Shown here one piece after another: positions 1 to 9,178 of a DNA stretch of 64,000 nucleotides. Every line of letters starts with the position of its first letter. The stretch's first letter is position 1. The notes below the pieces were generated by a model that was not told where the DNA came from, made no database searches, and was given only the letters and a program-made list of their open reading frames with translations. A program made the position numbers and the translations under genes. This DNA is from Pseudomonas farsensis (GTDB lineage: Bacteria > Pseudomonadota > Gammaproteobacteria > Pseudomonadales > Pseudomonadaceae): positions 372,001 through 436,000 of the forward strand of contig NZ_JABWRF020000004.1 of assembly GCF_014268805.2 (NCBI RefSeq), written 5' to 3'.

Positions 1-307
1 GCAGCTCGAGCGGGCAATCGGCATCAGCCACGGCCCTCAGTGCGCTGACACTGATGCGCGGTTCGAAGCGCTGCAGGGTCTGGCGGATGTCGCGGCTGAC
101 CTGCTCAAGCAACTCGCCGCCGCTGAGGTCGTGCCCATTGAAGTCGCGCAGCCCCAGCGTAGGGCTGCTCTGTGAGCAGCCTTGGCGGGTGTTTAGCAAG
201 GTTTCCAGATGGCGCTTGATGGCGGCGAACTTGTGCGCGGCGTTTTCGCGGCGCGTCGCCTGTCGGCTCATCTGCGGCGCCGTCAGGCGCTCGAAGAGGC
301 TGTTCAT
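1..307 (-). CDS. tssE: T6SS baseplate protein TssE (gp25-like), 3' end cut by the window
   Basis: The first 102 residues of a protein starting MNSLFERLTAP are visible; the gene runs off the left edge. TssE is the gp25/lysozyme-like wedge component of the T6SS baseplate, in the cytoplasm, and nucleates sheath assembly on the tube. Visible support is the N-terminal helix with many basic residues, then the stretch 'LNTRQGC' and 'LGLRDFNG', typical of the gp25 fold, and its position directly after tssC. Its ATG overlaps the tssC stop (ATGA), so it is translationally coupled. The rest of the T6SS operon (tssF, tssG, tssH and so on) would lie left of this window; that is inference. Confidence 0.85.
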   Translation of the reverse strand, partial: MNSLFERLTAPQMSRQATRRENAAHKFAAIKRHLETLLNTRQGCSQSSPTLGLRDFNGHDLSGGELLEQVSRDIRQTLQRFEPRISVSALRAVADADCPLEL

Positions 308-1779
308 TGGGCGTCAAGACGCCCGACCAGCGAGATCTCGAAGTTGGCGCCCATGTACTTGAAGTGCGGGCGCACAGCCAGCGAAACCTGATACCAGCCA
401 GGGTCACCGGGCACATCCGATACCTCGACCCTGGCCGCGCGCAGGGGCCGCCGGCTACGCACGTCGGTGGATGGGTTTTCCTGATCGGCGATGTACTGCC
501 TGAGCCATTTGTTGAGTTCGGACTCAAGGTCGCCGCGCTCTTTCCAACTGCCGATCTGCTCGCGTTGCAGCACCTTGATGTAGTGCGCCAGCCGGTTGAC
601 GATGAACAGGTAAGGCAGTTGCGTGCCCAGCTTGTAGTTGGTTTGTGCCTGCAAACCCTCTGGGGTTTTCGGGAATACCTTGGGTTTCTGTACCGAGTTG
701 GCCGAGAAGAACGCGGCGTTGTCGCTGTCCTTGCGCATGGTCAGGGCAATGAAGCCTTCCTCGGCCAGTTCGAATTCCTTACGGTCGGAAATCAGCACTT
801 CGGTGGGGATTTTCGCCTGCAATTGCCCCAGTGCCTCGAACAGATGCACTGGCAAGTCTTCGACGGCGCCACCTGATTGTGGGCCAATGATGTTCGGGCA
901 CCAGCGGTAGCGGGCAAAACTGTCGTTGATGCAACTGGCGAGCAAAAAGGCGGCGTTGCCCCACAGGTAGTTGTCGTGGCGCCCGTCGATGTTCTCGTCG
1001 TAGTTGAAGGCGCGAATGGGCTGTTGCTGGTGGTGGTAGGCCGAACGCAGCATGAACCGTGGCCCCACCAGCGCGGTGTAGCGTGAATCTTCACTCTCGC
1101 GGAACGAGCGCCACTTGGCATGGCGTGGCCCTGCGAAGAGGTCCTTGACCTCCTTGAGGTTGGGCAACTCTTCGAAACTTGCGAGGTTGAAAAACTCAGG
1201 GGAGGGCGCAGTCAGAAATGGCGCATGCGCCATGGCCCCGACCGACGCCATGTAACTTAACAGTTTGATGTCGGGTGACGAGGGGCCAAAGGTATAGTTA
1301 CCGAGCATGGCCGCAATCGGTTCGCCGCCAAATTGGCCATAACCTGCGGTGTAGACATGCTTGTAGATACCGCTGCAGGTAATGTCGGTCGCGTTCTCGA
1401 AGTCCTCCAGCAAATCATCTTTGCTGATATGCAGCACATCGAGTTTTATGTTCTCGCGAAAGTCAGTTCGGTCGACCAGAAGTTTAAGTCCACGCCAGGA
1501 CGACTCCAATTGCTGAAAGGCAGGCTGATGCAAAATGGCGTCCATTTGTTTGCCCAGTACCCGGTCGACTTCCGTGATCATCTGGTCAACACGGTGCTTG
1601 TTGATCAGTTGTTCCGGTTTGTCGCTTTTAAGCAGTTCGGCGATAAACGCTGATACGCCGTTGCGAGCAACTTGGTAACCCTCGTCAGCTGGCATCAGAC
1701 GTGTTTCGGCCATTATCTGGTCGAGCAGCGTGGTGGTGCCGAGGGTTTTGCTGTCCGCCTTGGGTATGAGTTGCGGCAT
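304..1779 (-). CDS. tssC: T6SS contractile sheath large subunit TssC
   Basis: 491 aa, the usual length of TssC/VipB. It forms, with TssB, the contractile sheath around the Hcp tube. Recognisable blocks are the early 'LLDQIMAETRLMP', the 'SSWRGLKLLVDRTDFRENI' block typical of the EvpB/VC_A0108 family, 'FGGEPIAAMLGNYTFG' and a C-terminal segment ending 'KYMGANFEISLVGRLDAQ'. The start ATG overlaps the tssB stop by one base and the stop overlaps the tssE start, giving a tightly coupled tssB-tssC-tssE operon. No frameshift or missing block is seen, so the sheath gene looks intact. Identity is nearly certain from whole-protein resemblance. Confidence 0.96.
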   Translation of the reverse strand: MPQLIPKADSKTLGTTTLLDQIMAETRLMPADEGYQVARNGVSAFIAELLKSDKPEQLINKHRVDQMITEVDRVLGKQMDAILHQPAFQQLESSWRGLKLLVDRTDFRENIKLDVLHISKDDLLEDFENATDITCSGIYKHVYTAGYGQFGGEPIAAMLGNYTFGPSSPDIKLLSYMASVGAMAHAPFLTAPSPEFFNLASFEELPNLKEVKDLFAGPRHAKWRSFRESEDSRYTALVGPRFMLRSAYHHQQQPIRAFNYDENIDGRHDNYLWGNAAFLLASCINDSFARYRWCPNIIGPQSGGAVEDLPVHLFEALGQLQAKIPTEVLISDRKEFELAEEGFIALTMRKDSDNAAFFSANSVQKPKVFPKTPEGLQAQTNYKLGTQLPYLFIVNRLAHYIKVLQREQIGSWKERGDLESELNKWLRQYIADQENPSTDVRSRRPLRAARVEVSDVPGDPGWYQVSLAVRPHFKYMGANFEISLVGRLDAQ

Positions 1780-2300
1780 CAGGAGGCTCCGTGGCTCGGA
1801 TTGGGTTCGGGGTCATCAATGGCCAGCTCCAGTTCATGCGCCAATTGCTGGCGCGTGTGCTTGTCATTGAGCAGGTGCTGCAGTTGCTGGCGGAACGCGG
1901 GCAGGTTGCCCAGAGGGCCTTTGAGCGCCACAAGCGCCTCGCGCAGTTGCAACAGCTTGTTCAGTTCCGGCACCTGGCGGGCGATGTGCTCTGGGCCGAA
2001 GTCGTTGATCGAACGGAGCTGCAGGCTGATGGCAAGCTCGGCGTCGGCGGCAGGGTTCAGCAAGGATGGTACGGTCATGTCCAAGCGCACGCCTGAGTCA
2101 TTCAGTACGTTGTCGAAACTGTGCTTGTCGATGCGCATTGCCGGCCGGTCTTCAAGTGCTCGGCAATCTTCCAGACCGAAGTCACCGATCACTAGCATCT
2201 TGTGGGGGAGTTCGACCTCTGCCGTTTCGTCGCCGGTGGCAGGCCGATATCTGATGTTGATGCGCTCTTTTGGCGCAACGGAACCCAAGGTTTTTATCAC
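1779..2300 (-). CDS. tssB: T6SS contractile sheath small subunit TssB
   Basis: 173 aa, normal for TssB/VipA. It pairs with TssC to build the sheath. The N-terminus contains 'SVAPKERINIRYRPATG' and 'ELPHKMLVIGDFG', hallmarks of the VC_A0107/ImpB family; a helical C-terminal half follows. The start codon is GTG at 2300-2298 and no strong Shine-Dalgarno is visible before it, so the exact start is less sure than the identity. It is the first gene of the leftward operon, and tagO-tssA-tssM diverges from it across about 330 bases. Confidence 0.95.
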   Translation of the reverse strand: MIKTLGSVAPKERINIRYRPATGDETAEVELPHKMLVIGDFGLEDCRALEDRPAMRIDKHSFDNVLNDSGVRLDMTVPSLLNPAADAELAISLQLRSINDFGPEHIARQVPELNKLLQLREALVALKGPLGNLPAFRQQLQHLLNDKHTRQQLAHELELAIDDPEPNPSHGAS

Positions 2301-2630
2301 TGTTGTATTGCCCCGTCTGCATGTGGGATTGCTATCGATTAGACGGTATTTATCGTGGCTTCGCCTGTAGGAGAAATCTCAGTGTGTGGCCCGAATTTTA
2401 CGCTTCCCGTTAATTTGCCGGGGCTGAGCGTGAAAGGGTTTGGCTGGAAGCGAGCTCTGCTGTAAGTGCAATGTGTGAGCAAATATTTGTTTGTAGGTTT
2501 TAGTTTGTCTGTACTAGTCTCGGCTCGTTTTGGATTTCAGATAGCACCCAATAATTATTACAACTTTGCAGTCAGAAAATTCGTGCACTGTTTTGCCGAA
2601 ATCAGAGTATTGAAAAGGACAAATCTCGAC
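2301..2630. promoter_or_regulatory. Divergent T6SS promoter region (tssB / tagO)
   Basis: About 330 bases between the tssB start and the tagO start, clearly more AT-rich than its flanks, especially 2470-2600. It must hold the promoters of both T6SS arms. No convincing sigma-70 pair, sigma-54 -24/-12 element or named operator was found by eye. The tagO reading frame stays open upstream to 2466, but that stretch looks like leader rather than coding sequence. Confidence 0.5.
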
Positions 2631-3275
2631 ATGAATTACCGTTGCGCCTATGGCGCGAGTTTATTGTCTTTGCTTGTTGTCGATGTTGCACAGGCCGGCG
2701 CCGGGCGTGACTGTCGGCACATCGTATCGAGCCTTGAACGCCTGGCCTGTTTTGATCAAGTAGCAGGTACGCGCGGCCGCATGGCGCCGCCGCAACGCGC
2801 GGTTGCCGAACTCCATGCGCCCAGCTATTCGCGTGTAATAGCCAACGAGGGCAGCAGAGGCGAGTACGACCTGACCTTCGTCAGCAATGCAGCAGAGCCA
2901 GGCGCTACCGATGGCTTGATGATCTCGGCGCCCGCCATTGCTTCGGCAGCGCCTCACACTTATCTCGCCATTAGCTGCGTGCAGAACATTTCGAGGCTGC
3001 AACTGATCAGCGGGCGGCCGGTTGATGCAAGGTGGGTCAGGGTGCAACTGCAAGGGGAGCGCAACGCCACGACCGCTACCGCTTGGCAGGTGATGGAGAA
3101 CGGGCAGGTGCTTGATGCTGGGCGTGGGCTGCCGGCCATCGAGCAGATCAAGCAACTGATTGGCGCTCATCGTATTCGGGTGCACAGCGACAACCCACAA
3201 GTAGATGGCCTCACGTTCGATGCACAGGGGCTGGACCCCTTGATCAACCAGGCGCGCTCAGCATGTCGCTGGTAA
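2631..3275 (+). CDS. tagO: T6SS-associated protein TagO/VasI
   Basis: 214 aa from the ATG at 2631, chosen because AAGGAC lies about 13 bases upstream and the protein then begins with a plausible Sec signal (MNYRCAYG followed by LLSLLVVDVAQA). The frame is open further upstream, but that would bury the signal. The rest matches the TagO/VasI (VC_A0118) family: 'DCRHIVSSLERLACFD' near the start, then the 'LAISCVQNISRLQLI' and 'WQVMENGQVLDA' blocks. TagO is an accessory envelope protein of many T6SS loci and its molecular role is unsettled. The gene overlaps tssA by 13 bases and sits in the vasI-vasJ-vasK order known from Vibrio. Confidence 0.85.
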   Translation: MNYRCAYGASLLSLLVVDVAQAGAGRDCRHIVSSLERLACFDQVAGTRGRMAPPQRAVAELHAPSYSRVIANEGSRGEYDLTFVSNAAEPGATDGLMISAPAIASAAPHTYLAISCVQNISRLQLISGRPVDARWVRVQLQGERNATTATAWQVMENGQVLDAGRGLPAIEQIKQLIGAHRIRVHSDNPQVDGLTFDAQGLDPLINQARSACRW

Positions 3276-4717
3276 TGGCGGTGCCGTCATCGCCCGTCGA
3301 CCGATTGCTGCTCCCAATCGATCCGCGCGCCCCGGCCGGGCTGTTCGATTCTGAGAATGAAACCTTTCAAGCCATTGATCAGGAGATGGTCAAGCTTGGA
3401 GGGTTGCAGACTGCCAGCATTGATTGGAGCTTCGTGGAAGAGGCGTCATGCCAATATCTGGAGCGCAGTTGCAAGCACTTCAGGATCGCAGCCCACCTGA
3501 GCGCCGCCTGGTTGCGCAACCCAGGCTGGGGGGAATGGGGCAATACCGCTCGGTTATTGGCGGGCATGGTGCAGGCTTACTGGGAGCCCGGCTACCCCAA
3601 ACCAGGGCCGACCGGGTTCATTGGCAAGCGCAGGCTGGTAGAGCGGGTGGCCAACCGGCTGGCTGAAACACTGCCAAAACTTGAGCGCGGCAGCTACAGC
3701 CCAGCGGCTGCGCAACTGGCGCAAAATGCATTGGCCCAGTTGCAGCAGGGTCCGGCGCAATTGGCGGACGCGGGTCTTGGCGAGTTGCAGAGGTTGCTGG
3801 CGCTGTATCTGGAGTGCGCCAACGAACCTCAGCGGTGCGCAGCCCCCATGGCTGCTGTTGAGGTTGAGCCTGCGCCCGTACAGGCGGTTATTTCCGCCGT
3901 CAGGCCGAGCAGTGCCAGCGACAACCCACGCGAAACCCGGCGCGCCCTGTTGAGCATGGCAGACCTGGCAAATCAGCATGATCCCTATGACCCCGTGGGG
4001 TATCAGCTTCGTCGTTTTGCCATGTGGGCCCATATCGATGCCGCGCCAAACTGCCAGCCCAACAACCGTACACAGCTGCTGGCCATTCCCCCTGAGCTTT
4101 CCAGTGGCTATGTCAACGCCATGGCCGGGAAGGCCGTCGAGCTCGGCTTGCTCAAACGGATCGAAACCAGTGTTGCAGCTTCTCCCTATTGGTTTCGCGG
4201 CAGCTTCATGGCTGCCAGCGTCGCGTCGCGTCTGGCCATGGACGAAGTGGCTGAAGGTATTCGCAGTGCCACCGCTCGCTTTGCCCAACGGTTACCTGCC
4301 CTGCAGCAACTGTGCTTCAGCGACGGCTCGGTGTTCATGGATGAGCAGACCTTTGCCTGGCTCAAGAGTACGCCAGAAGCCGCTAACGCTGGCGGGTGCG
4401 CACAAGCGTTCGCCGAGTTGCGCAAACAACTGCTCAGCCAGCTCGAAGCCGGTGGCGTGGAGCCCGTGCTGTTTCACCTGCAGTCGTTGCAACGCGATCT
4501 GCGTACCCCGCGTGAGCGCTGCCACACAACGCTTATCGCAGCCGAGCTGCTGGCTGCGCGCGGCATGCCGTGGCTTGCCCAAGACTTGTACGCCGGTATT
4601 GCCCGGCTGATGCAGGAAACCACCGCAGATGCCTGGGAGCCCGATGTATTTCGGCTACTCCAGCAGCCCGCTGCGCGCCCGGCTCAGGCCGACCATGACA
4701 AGGGGCAAAAACCTTGA
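3263..4717 (+). CDS. tssA: T6SS baseplate/sheath assembly protein TssA (VasJ type)
   Basis: 484 aa. TssA proteins share an ImpA N-terminal domain and organise baseplate and sheath polymerisation. The ImpA-like part is visible at about residues 15-130 ('LLLPIDPRAPAG', 'AWLRNPGWGEWGNTARLLAG', 'YWEPGYPKPGPTGFIGKRR'). The C-terminal half is the VasJ-type extension ('FAMWAHIDAAP', 'LCFSDGSVFMDEQTFAWL', 'ARGMPWLAQDLYAGIARLM'). The start overlaps tagO and the TGA stop overlaps the ATG of tssM, so the three genes form one coupled operon. The start at 3263 is the first in-frame ATG; a start a few codons in (ATG at 3275) is also possible. Confidence 0.9.
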   Translation: MSLVMAVPSSPVDRLLLPIDPRAPAGLFDSENETFQAIDQEMVKLGGLQTASIDWSFVEEASCQYLERSCKHFRIAAHLSAAWLRNPGWGEWGNTARLLAGMVQAYWEPGYPKPGPTGFIGKRRLVERVANRLAETLPKLERGSYSPAAAQLAQNALAQLQQGPAQLADAGLGELQRLLALYLECANEPQRCAAPMAAVEVEPAPVQAVISAVRPSSASDNPRETRRALLSMADLANQHDPYDPVGYQLRRFAMWAHIDAAPNCQPNNRTQLLAIPPELSSGYVNAMAGKAVELGLLKRIETSVAASPYWFRGSFMAASVASRLAMDEVAEGIRSATARFAQRLPALQQLCFSDGSVFMDEQTFAWLKSTPEAANAGGCAQAFAELRKQLLSQLEAGGVEPVLFHLQSLQRDLRTPRERCHTTLIAAELLAARGMPWLAQDLYAGIARLMQETTADAWEPDVFRLLQQPAARPAQADHDKGQKP

Positions 4718-7700
4718 TGAATCAACTATGGACCTTGTTTCTGCGCTGGGGCCTGCCGCTGGCAGGACGCGTTGCAACGCTGATGCCTGTGCTGCTCGCG
4801 GCCTGTGCCGTGCTTGTGCTGGTAGCCATCTGGTGGCTCGGGCCACACTGGACCTGGCGCGGCCAGCAACCGCTGGCTGCACCTTCCCATCGTGCGGTGC
4901 TGAGCCTTGCGTTGGTATTGCTGGTATTGGCAGCGTGGCTCGGCGCATTGCGTTCAGGCATGCGGCGGTTGCAGGCGCAACGTCGGCGCGAATCCGAGCT
5001 TGATGACGACCCATGCCTTGAGTTCGTCCATGCTCAGGAGCGGGCGCTCAACCGCAATCTAGACCACTACCTTGACAATGCCGGCGGCGGCCGTGCGTTG
5101 TATCGCTTGCCATGGTACCTGGTGCTGGGTGATGCGCAGGCTGGCAAAAGCAGCCTTGTTGACCGTTCGGAGCAGTGTTTTTCGCTGACCCGGATAGGCC
5201 AAGACCAGGCCCGGGTGCGCGGCGCGGTCGAGCAGGGCCACTGCCCAGGTTGGTGGGTGAGCAGTGATGCCGTCATCATTGATCCGCCAGGCGAGTTCAT
5301 CAGCCAGGGCCCGTCGCTGCCCGCATTACCTGAAGGCACTCAGGCCAGGCTGTGGGAGCATCTGCTGGGTTGGCTTTTGCGCAAGCGCAGCCGTAGAGCG
5401 TTGAACGGGCTGTTGCTGGTCGTTGATCTGCCGGCCTTGTTGCACGCAGCGCCCGAGCAACGCCTGGAACTTACCCGTGTGTTGCGCACCCGCTTGCATG
5501 AAGTCAGCAGCCAGTTGGGTTCACGCTTGCCGCTGTACGTAGTGCTGAGCAAATTCGATTTGCTCGACGGCTTTGAGCAGCTCTACGGGAGCATGGCCGC
5601 CGCGCAGCGGCGTCAGTTGCTCGGATTCACGTTCACGCTCGACGCCGTCAGTGCCCCAGATGTGTGGCTGGACGAGCTTGACGCGGCCTATGACAACTTT
5701 CTTCACCACTTGCATGAGCAGGTTCTGGAGCAAATGCAGGCAATCGACAACGCGCCGGGGCGTGCGCGGCTGTTGTCGCTGCACGTGCAACTGGTGGGTT
5801 TGCGCCCGGTGCTGGCGAACTTTCTGCGCGAAACCCTGGCCAGCGACAGTTTCACCACGCCAGCGCTGGTGCGTGGCGTGTATTGGTCTTCCGTTACCCA
5901 GCAGGGCGATATGCTCAATGCCTTCGCTCGCGAGGCTGCGCAGCCCTACGGCACGTTGGCGCCACTTCGCGAAGGTAAGGCGCAGGGCAAGGCACTGGTC
6001 TACTTCATCCAGCAGGTGTTCGACCAGGTGATCTACAAGGAGGCGGGGCTTGCCGGGGACAACGTACAGGTCGCGCGGGCCAAGCGGCGCCTGCTGTGGG
6101 CGAGTTGTGCGGTGGGCCTGCTGGCCTGCGCTGTCGCAGTGGCCAGCTGGCATCGCTATTTCGCCATCAACCAAGGCAAGGCCATCGGGGTATTGGCCAG
6201 AAGCCAGGAGTACAGCCGTCACCAGGTTGATCAGCGCCTGGACCCGACCGGGCGCAACCTGCTGGAACCGCTGGATCAGATCCGCGCAGCGGTGAGCGTG
6301 TTCGGCGACTACCGCGCAGCCTGGCCGTTGGTGGCTGACGTGGGCTTGTACCAAGGCCGGGTCATAGGGCCGCGGGTCGATGAGGCCTATCTGAATTTGC
6401 TGTCGCGCCGCTTTCTGCCTGCCCTGGCCAGTGGCGTCGTCGAACAGATGATGGCCGCAGCGCCCGGCAGTGAACAGCAGTTGGCAGCGCTTCGGGTCTA
6501 TCGAATGATCGAAGACCGACGCAATCGACGAGCGCAGTGGGTGGAGGAATGGATGGCTACGCAATGGCAGGCCGCGTTTCCAGGCCAAGGGGCTTTGCAG
6601 CGTGATCTGATGCGCCATCTGAAATACGCCCTGGCTTATGCAGATGCCGACCTTGCGCAGTACCGCCAGCGGGTCGCGCAGGTGCAGCAGGTCCTGCGCC
6701 AGGTGCCGCTGCCTCAGCGTGTGTATGCCGGGCTCAAGCAGCAGGCTAGCGAGAAGCTGTACGGGGCGCTGAGCGTGCGCCAGCAGGTCGGCCCGGCGTT
6801 TGACGTGGTCTACCAGCCAGCCTCAGACATGGATCACATGGAAGGGGCTGTACTGCTGGCGCCCCTGCTGACGGGCAAGGGCTTGGCCAGTTATTTTGAA
6901 TCGCGCAGCCAGCAATTTGCCGAGATGGCCATGCTCGACCAGTGGGTGCTGGGCGAGCGCGATGACCTGGATTATTCCGACGCCGATCGCGATGCTTTGG
7001 CCGAGCGGGTGCGCAGTATTTACAGCACCGATTATGTCGACAGCTGGCGGCGAGCCCTGAATGCGTTCGAGGTGGTGGATTTCCACGGGCTGGACCATGC
7101 CGTGGCGGTGCTGCAGCAGGTCACAGGGCCCGCGGCGCCGCTGCTGCGGTTGTTGGAGACGGTCAGGGACAACACGTCGCTACCGCGCCCCGCGTTGGCT
7201 GAAGCTGCGCCTAGCAGCAATGGCGTCAAGGCGACTGGCGCGCCAGAGGATGTGCATGCGATGAGCATTCGCCGCGCGTTCTCGGCGTTGAATGGCATGC
7301 TGCAGGCCAATGCCGAGCGCCCCAGTTACTACGATGAAACCCTGCAGGCAATCACTGCCGTGCACGACTACGTCAAAGCCGTGCAGGACAGCCCCGACCG
7401 GGGCAAAGCTGCGTTGCATCTGGTCCTGCAGCGCTTTTCCATGACCGCCCACGACCCTATCGGCAACTTGCAGCGGGTGGCCAGCGGGCTGCCTGACCCG
7501 GTCAACCGGCAGGTGCGCAAAATGGCCGACCAGACCGCCCAAATGCTCAATATCGAAGCGCTGCGTGAGTTGGAGCGGCGTTGGGACGTCGAGGTTTACA
7601 GCTTCTTCCAGCAGCGCCTGGCGGGCCGCTATCCCTTTGTGGTGCGGGCGCCGGATGCCTCGCTGGATGATTTCGAGGCGTTCTTCGGCCCGAAAGGGCG

Positions 7701-8298
7701 GTTGCAGCAGTTTCATGACAGCTACCTCAAGGTGTTCCTCAAGGACAACCTGGAGGCGCTGCAGGCCAGTCAGCAGGGGACTTCGTTAATCCGCAGTGAT
7801 GTCATCGAGCAATTGGAACTTGCCGAGCAGATCCGCGAAACCTTCTTCGATCAGCGGGGCAACCTCAGCGTGCAGTTCAGCATCGAGCCGTTGGGCCTGA
7901 GCACCAATCAGCGCACCAGCCTTCTCGACCTGGACGGCCAACTGATCTCTTATACCCATGGCACTGGCCAGATTACCGGAGTGGTCTGGCCAAACACGCA
8001 GGGACAGCAAGTGCGTAGCAGCCTGACCCTGCTGCGGCTCAACGGTACCAGCAGCAACCTTGAATACCGTGGCCCCTGGTCGTTGTTTCGGCTGCTCAGC
8101 AGAGGCTCGTTGAATGGCCGCACGGCCAGCAGCGTCGATTTGAGCTTCCATACCGCAGATGGCGCGATGCGCTATCGATTGAGTTCGGAAAAGGCGTTCA
8201 ACCCCATCACCCAGCAGCCCTTCAAGGGGTTCCGCCTGCCACGCGGGCTATTGCAGCAGCCGCCGGCATTGGCTGAGGCAGGCCAGCTGGACTTGTAA
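4717..8298 (+). CDS. tssM: T6SS membrane-complex protein TssM (IcmF/VasK)
   Basis: 1193 aa from the ATG at 4717, which overlaps the tssA stop; a TTG one codon earlier is less likely. TssM is the inner-membrane scaffold of the T6SS trans-envelope complex and works with TssL and TssJ. Two N-terminal hydrophobic segments (about residues 15-35 and 50-70) precede a cytoplasmic GTPase-like domain with a Walker A motif GDAQAGKS at residues 138-145. A third membrane segment lies at about 459-478 ('LLWASCAVGLLACAVAVASW'). The long periplasmic IcmF-related region follows, ending in the C-terminal beta domain. Full length with no frameshift. tssL, tssK and tssJ are not adjacent here. Confidence 0.95.
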   Translation: MNQLWTLFLRWGLPLAGRVATLMPVLLAACAVLVLVAIWWLGPHWTWRGQQPLAAPSHRAVLSLALVLLVLAAWLGALRSGMRRLQAQRRRESELDDDPCLEFVHAQERALNRNLDHYLDNAGGGRALYRLPWYLVLGDAQAGKSSLVDRSEQCFSLTRIGQDQARVRGAVEQGHCPGWWVSSDAVIIDPPGEFISQGPSLPALPEGTQARLWEHLLGWLLRKRSRRALNGLLLVVDLPALLHAAPEQRLELTRVLRTRLHEVSSQLGSRLPLYVVLSKFDLLDGFEQLYGSMAAAQRRQLLGFTFTLDAVSAPDVWLDELDAAYDNFLHHLHEQVLEQMQAIDNAPGRARLLSLHVQLVGLRPVLANFLRETLASDSFTTPALVRGVYWSSVTQQGDMLNAFAREAAQPYGTLAPLREGKAQGKALVYFIQQVFDQVIYKEAGLAGDNVQVARAKRRLLWASCAVGLLACAVAVASWHRYFAINQGKAIGVLARSQEYSRHQVDQRLDPTGRNLLEPLDQIRAAVSVFGDYRAAWPLVADVGLYQGRVIGPRVDEAYLNLLSRRFLPALASGVVEQMMAAAPGSEQQLAALRVYRMIEDRRNRRAQWVEEWMATQWQAAFPGQGALQRDLMRHLKYALAYADADLAQYRQRVAQVQQVLRQVPLPQRVYAGLKQQASEKLYGALSVRQQVGPAFDVVYQPASDMDHMEGAVLLAPLLTGKGLASYFESRSQQFAEMAMLDQWVLGERDDLDYSDADRDALAERVRSIYSTDYVDSWRRALNAFEVVDFHGLDHAVAVLQQVTGPAAPLLRLLETVRDNTSLPRPALAEAAPSSNGVKATGAPEDVHAMSIRRAFSALNGMLQANAERPSYYDETLQAITAVHDYVKAVQDSPDRGKAALHLVLQRFSMTAHDPIGNLQRVASGLPDPVNRQVRKMADQTAQMLNIEALRELERRWDVEVYSFFQQRLAGRYPFVVRAPDASLDDFEAFFGPKGRLQQFHDSYLKVFLKDNLEALQASQQGTSLIRSDVIEQLELAEQIRETFFDQRGNLSVQFSIEPLGLSTNQRTSLLDLDGQLISYTHGTGQITGVVWPNTQGQQVRSSLTLLRLNGTSSNLEYRGPWSLFRLLSRGSLNGRTASSVDLSFHTADGAMRYRLSSEKAFNPITQQPFKGFRLPRGLLQQPPALAEAGQLDL

Positions 8299-8489
8299 GC
8301 CACGCCCAGGGACGCCAACCGACCTCGGCGCCCCGCAATCCTTTGCTCAGCCCATTCGCTTCTATTAATAAACCCGCCTTATAGCCAAAACCAATCAGCA
8401 GCATCAGCTTTGCCAATGAGCCTTCAGCCGCCGCTGTCGGTAGGATTCACTCCATCAACTGATTCCAACCCCATGAAGGAGCGTCTCGC
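8299..8489 (+). promoter_or_regulatory. Intergenic region upstream of ahpC
   Basis: 191 bases separating the T6SS arm from ahpC. It contains an AT-rich patch (8360-8385) that may hold the ahpC promoter. In Pseudomonas ahpC is OxyR-controlled; no clear OxyR site could be defined by eye. The Shine-Dalgarno AAGGAG (about 8475) precedes the ahpC ATG. Confidence 0.4.
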
Positions 8490-9053
8490 ATGCCAATCAT
8501 CAACAGCCAAGTCAAACCGTTCAACGCCACTGCCTACCACAAAGGCGAGTTCGTTCAGGTCAGCGACGCCGATCTGAAAGGCAAATGGTCGGTCGTGTTC
8601 TTCTACCCGGCAGACTTCACCTTCGTCTGCCCGACCGAACTGGGCGACCTGGCCGACAACTACGCCGAATTCCAGAAACTGGGCGTGGAAATCTACGGTG
8701 TGTCCACTGACACCCACTTCACCCACAAAGCCTGGCACGACACCTCGGACACCATCGGCAAGATCCAGTACCCACTGATCGGTGACCCGACCCACGTCAT
8801 TTCGCGCAACTTCGACGTGCTGATCGAAGAAGCAGGCCTGGCTGACCGCGGTACCTTCGTGATCAACCCAGAAGGCCAGATCAAGATCGTCGAACTGAAC
8901 GACGGTGGTGTAGGCCGCGATGCTGCCGAACTGCTGCGCAAGGTCAAGGCTGCCCAGTACGTCGCCGCTCACCCAGGCGAAGTATGCCCAGCCAAGTGGA
9001 AAGAAGGCGAAGCCACCCTGGCCCCGTCCCTGGACTTGGTCGGCAAGATCTAA
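8490..9053 (+). CDS. ahpC: Alkyl hydroperoxide reductase subunit C (typical 2-Cys peroxiredoxin)
   Basis: 187 aa, the family's standard length. Reduces H2O2, organic peroxides and peroxynitrite in the cytoplasm, with electrons from AhpF. The peroxidatic cysteine is Cys47 in 'DFTFVCPTELGDLAD' and the resolving cysteine is Cys166 in 'GEVCPAKW', with the other dimer-family block 'GVSTDTHFTHKAWHD'. A strong Shine-Dalgarno (AAGGAG) precedes the ATG. ahpF follows after a hairpin terminator, so the two genes are adjacent but probably expressed at different levels. Intact and typical. Confidence 0.98.
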   Translation: MPIINSQVKPFNATAYHKGEFVQVSDADLKGKWSVVFFYPADFTFVCPTELGDLADNYAEFQKLGVEIYGVSTDTHFTHKAWHDTSDTIGKIQYPLIGDPTHVISRNFDVLIEEAGLADRGTFVINPEGQIKIVELNDGGVGRDAAELLRKVKAAQYVAAHPGEVCPAKWKEGEATLAPSLDLVGKI

Positions 9054-9116
9054 GTGTCCAGCACCTTGTGGGCGGTAGACAGCCGCCAAAGCTGAAGTAG
9101 TTACCGCCCCGTAAAA

Positions 9117-9146
9117 GCGCCCGGGCGACCTCGCCTGGGCGTTTTT
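9117..9146 (+). terminator. Rho-independent terminator between ahpC and ahpF
   Basis: An 11-bp near-perfect GC stem (left arm CGCCCGGGCGA at 9118-9128, right arm TCGCCTGGGCG at 9131-9141, one G-T pair, two-base loop) is followed by TTTTT. This is a textbook intrinsic terminator for ahpC. It ends about 33 bases before the ahpF start, so ahpF depends on read-through or its own promoter. Confidence 0.85.
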
Positions 9147-9178
9147 GTATCCGAGTTTTGAAAAAAGGAATCGCCCGT

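Noticed and set aside
2400..2480. Sigma-54-type -24/-12 promoter before tagO
   Set aside because: TTGGCTGGAAGCGAGC has the GG-N10-GC spacing but the -12 half deviates (GAGC instead of TTGC), so it was not called.
5521..6618. A 365-codon open frame on the minus strand inside tssM
   Set aside because: Shadow of tssM; no Shine-Dalgarno or recognisable protein features.
8490..9053. ahpC as part of the T6SS locus
   Set aside because: Its function, own upstream region and its pairing with ahpF show it is a separate peroxide-defence unit that merely flanks the T6SS.
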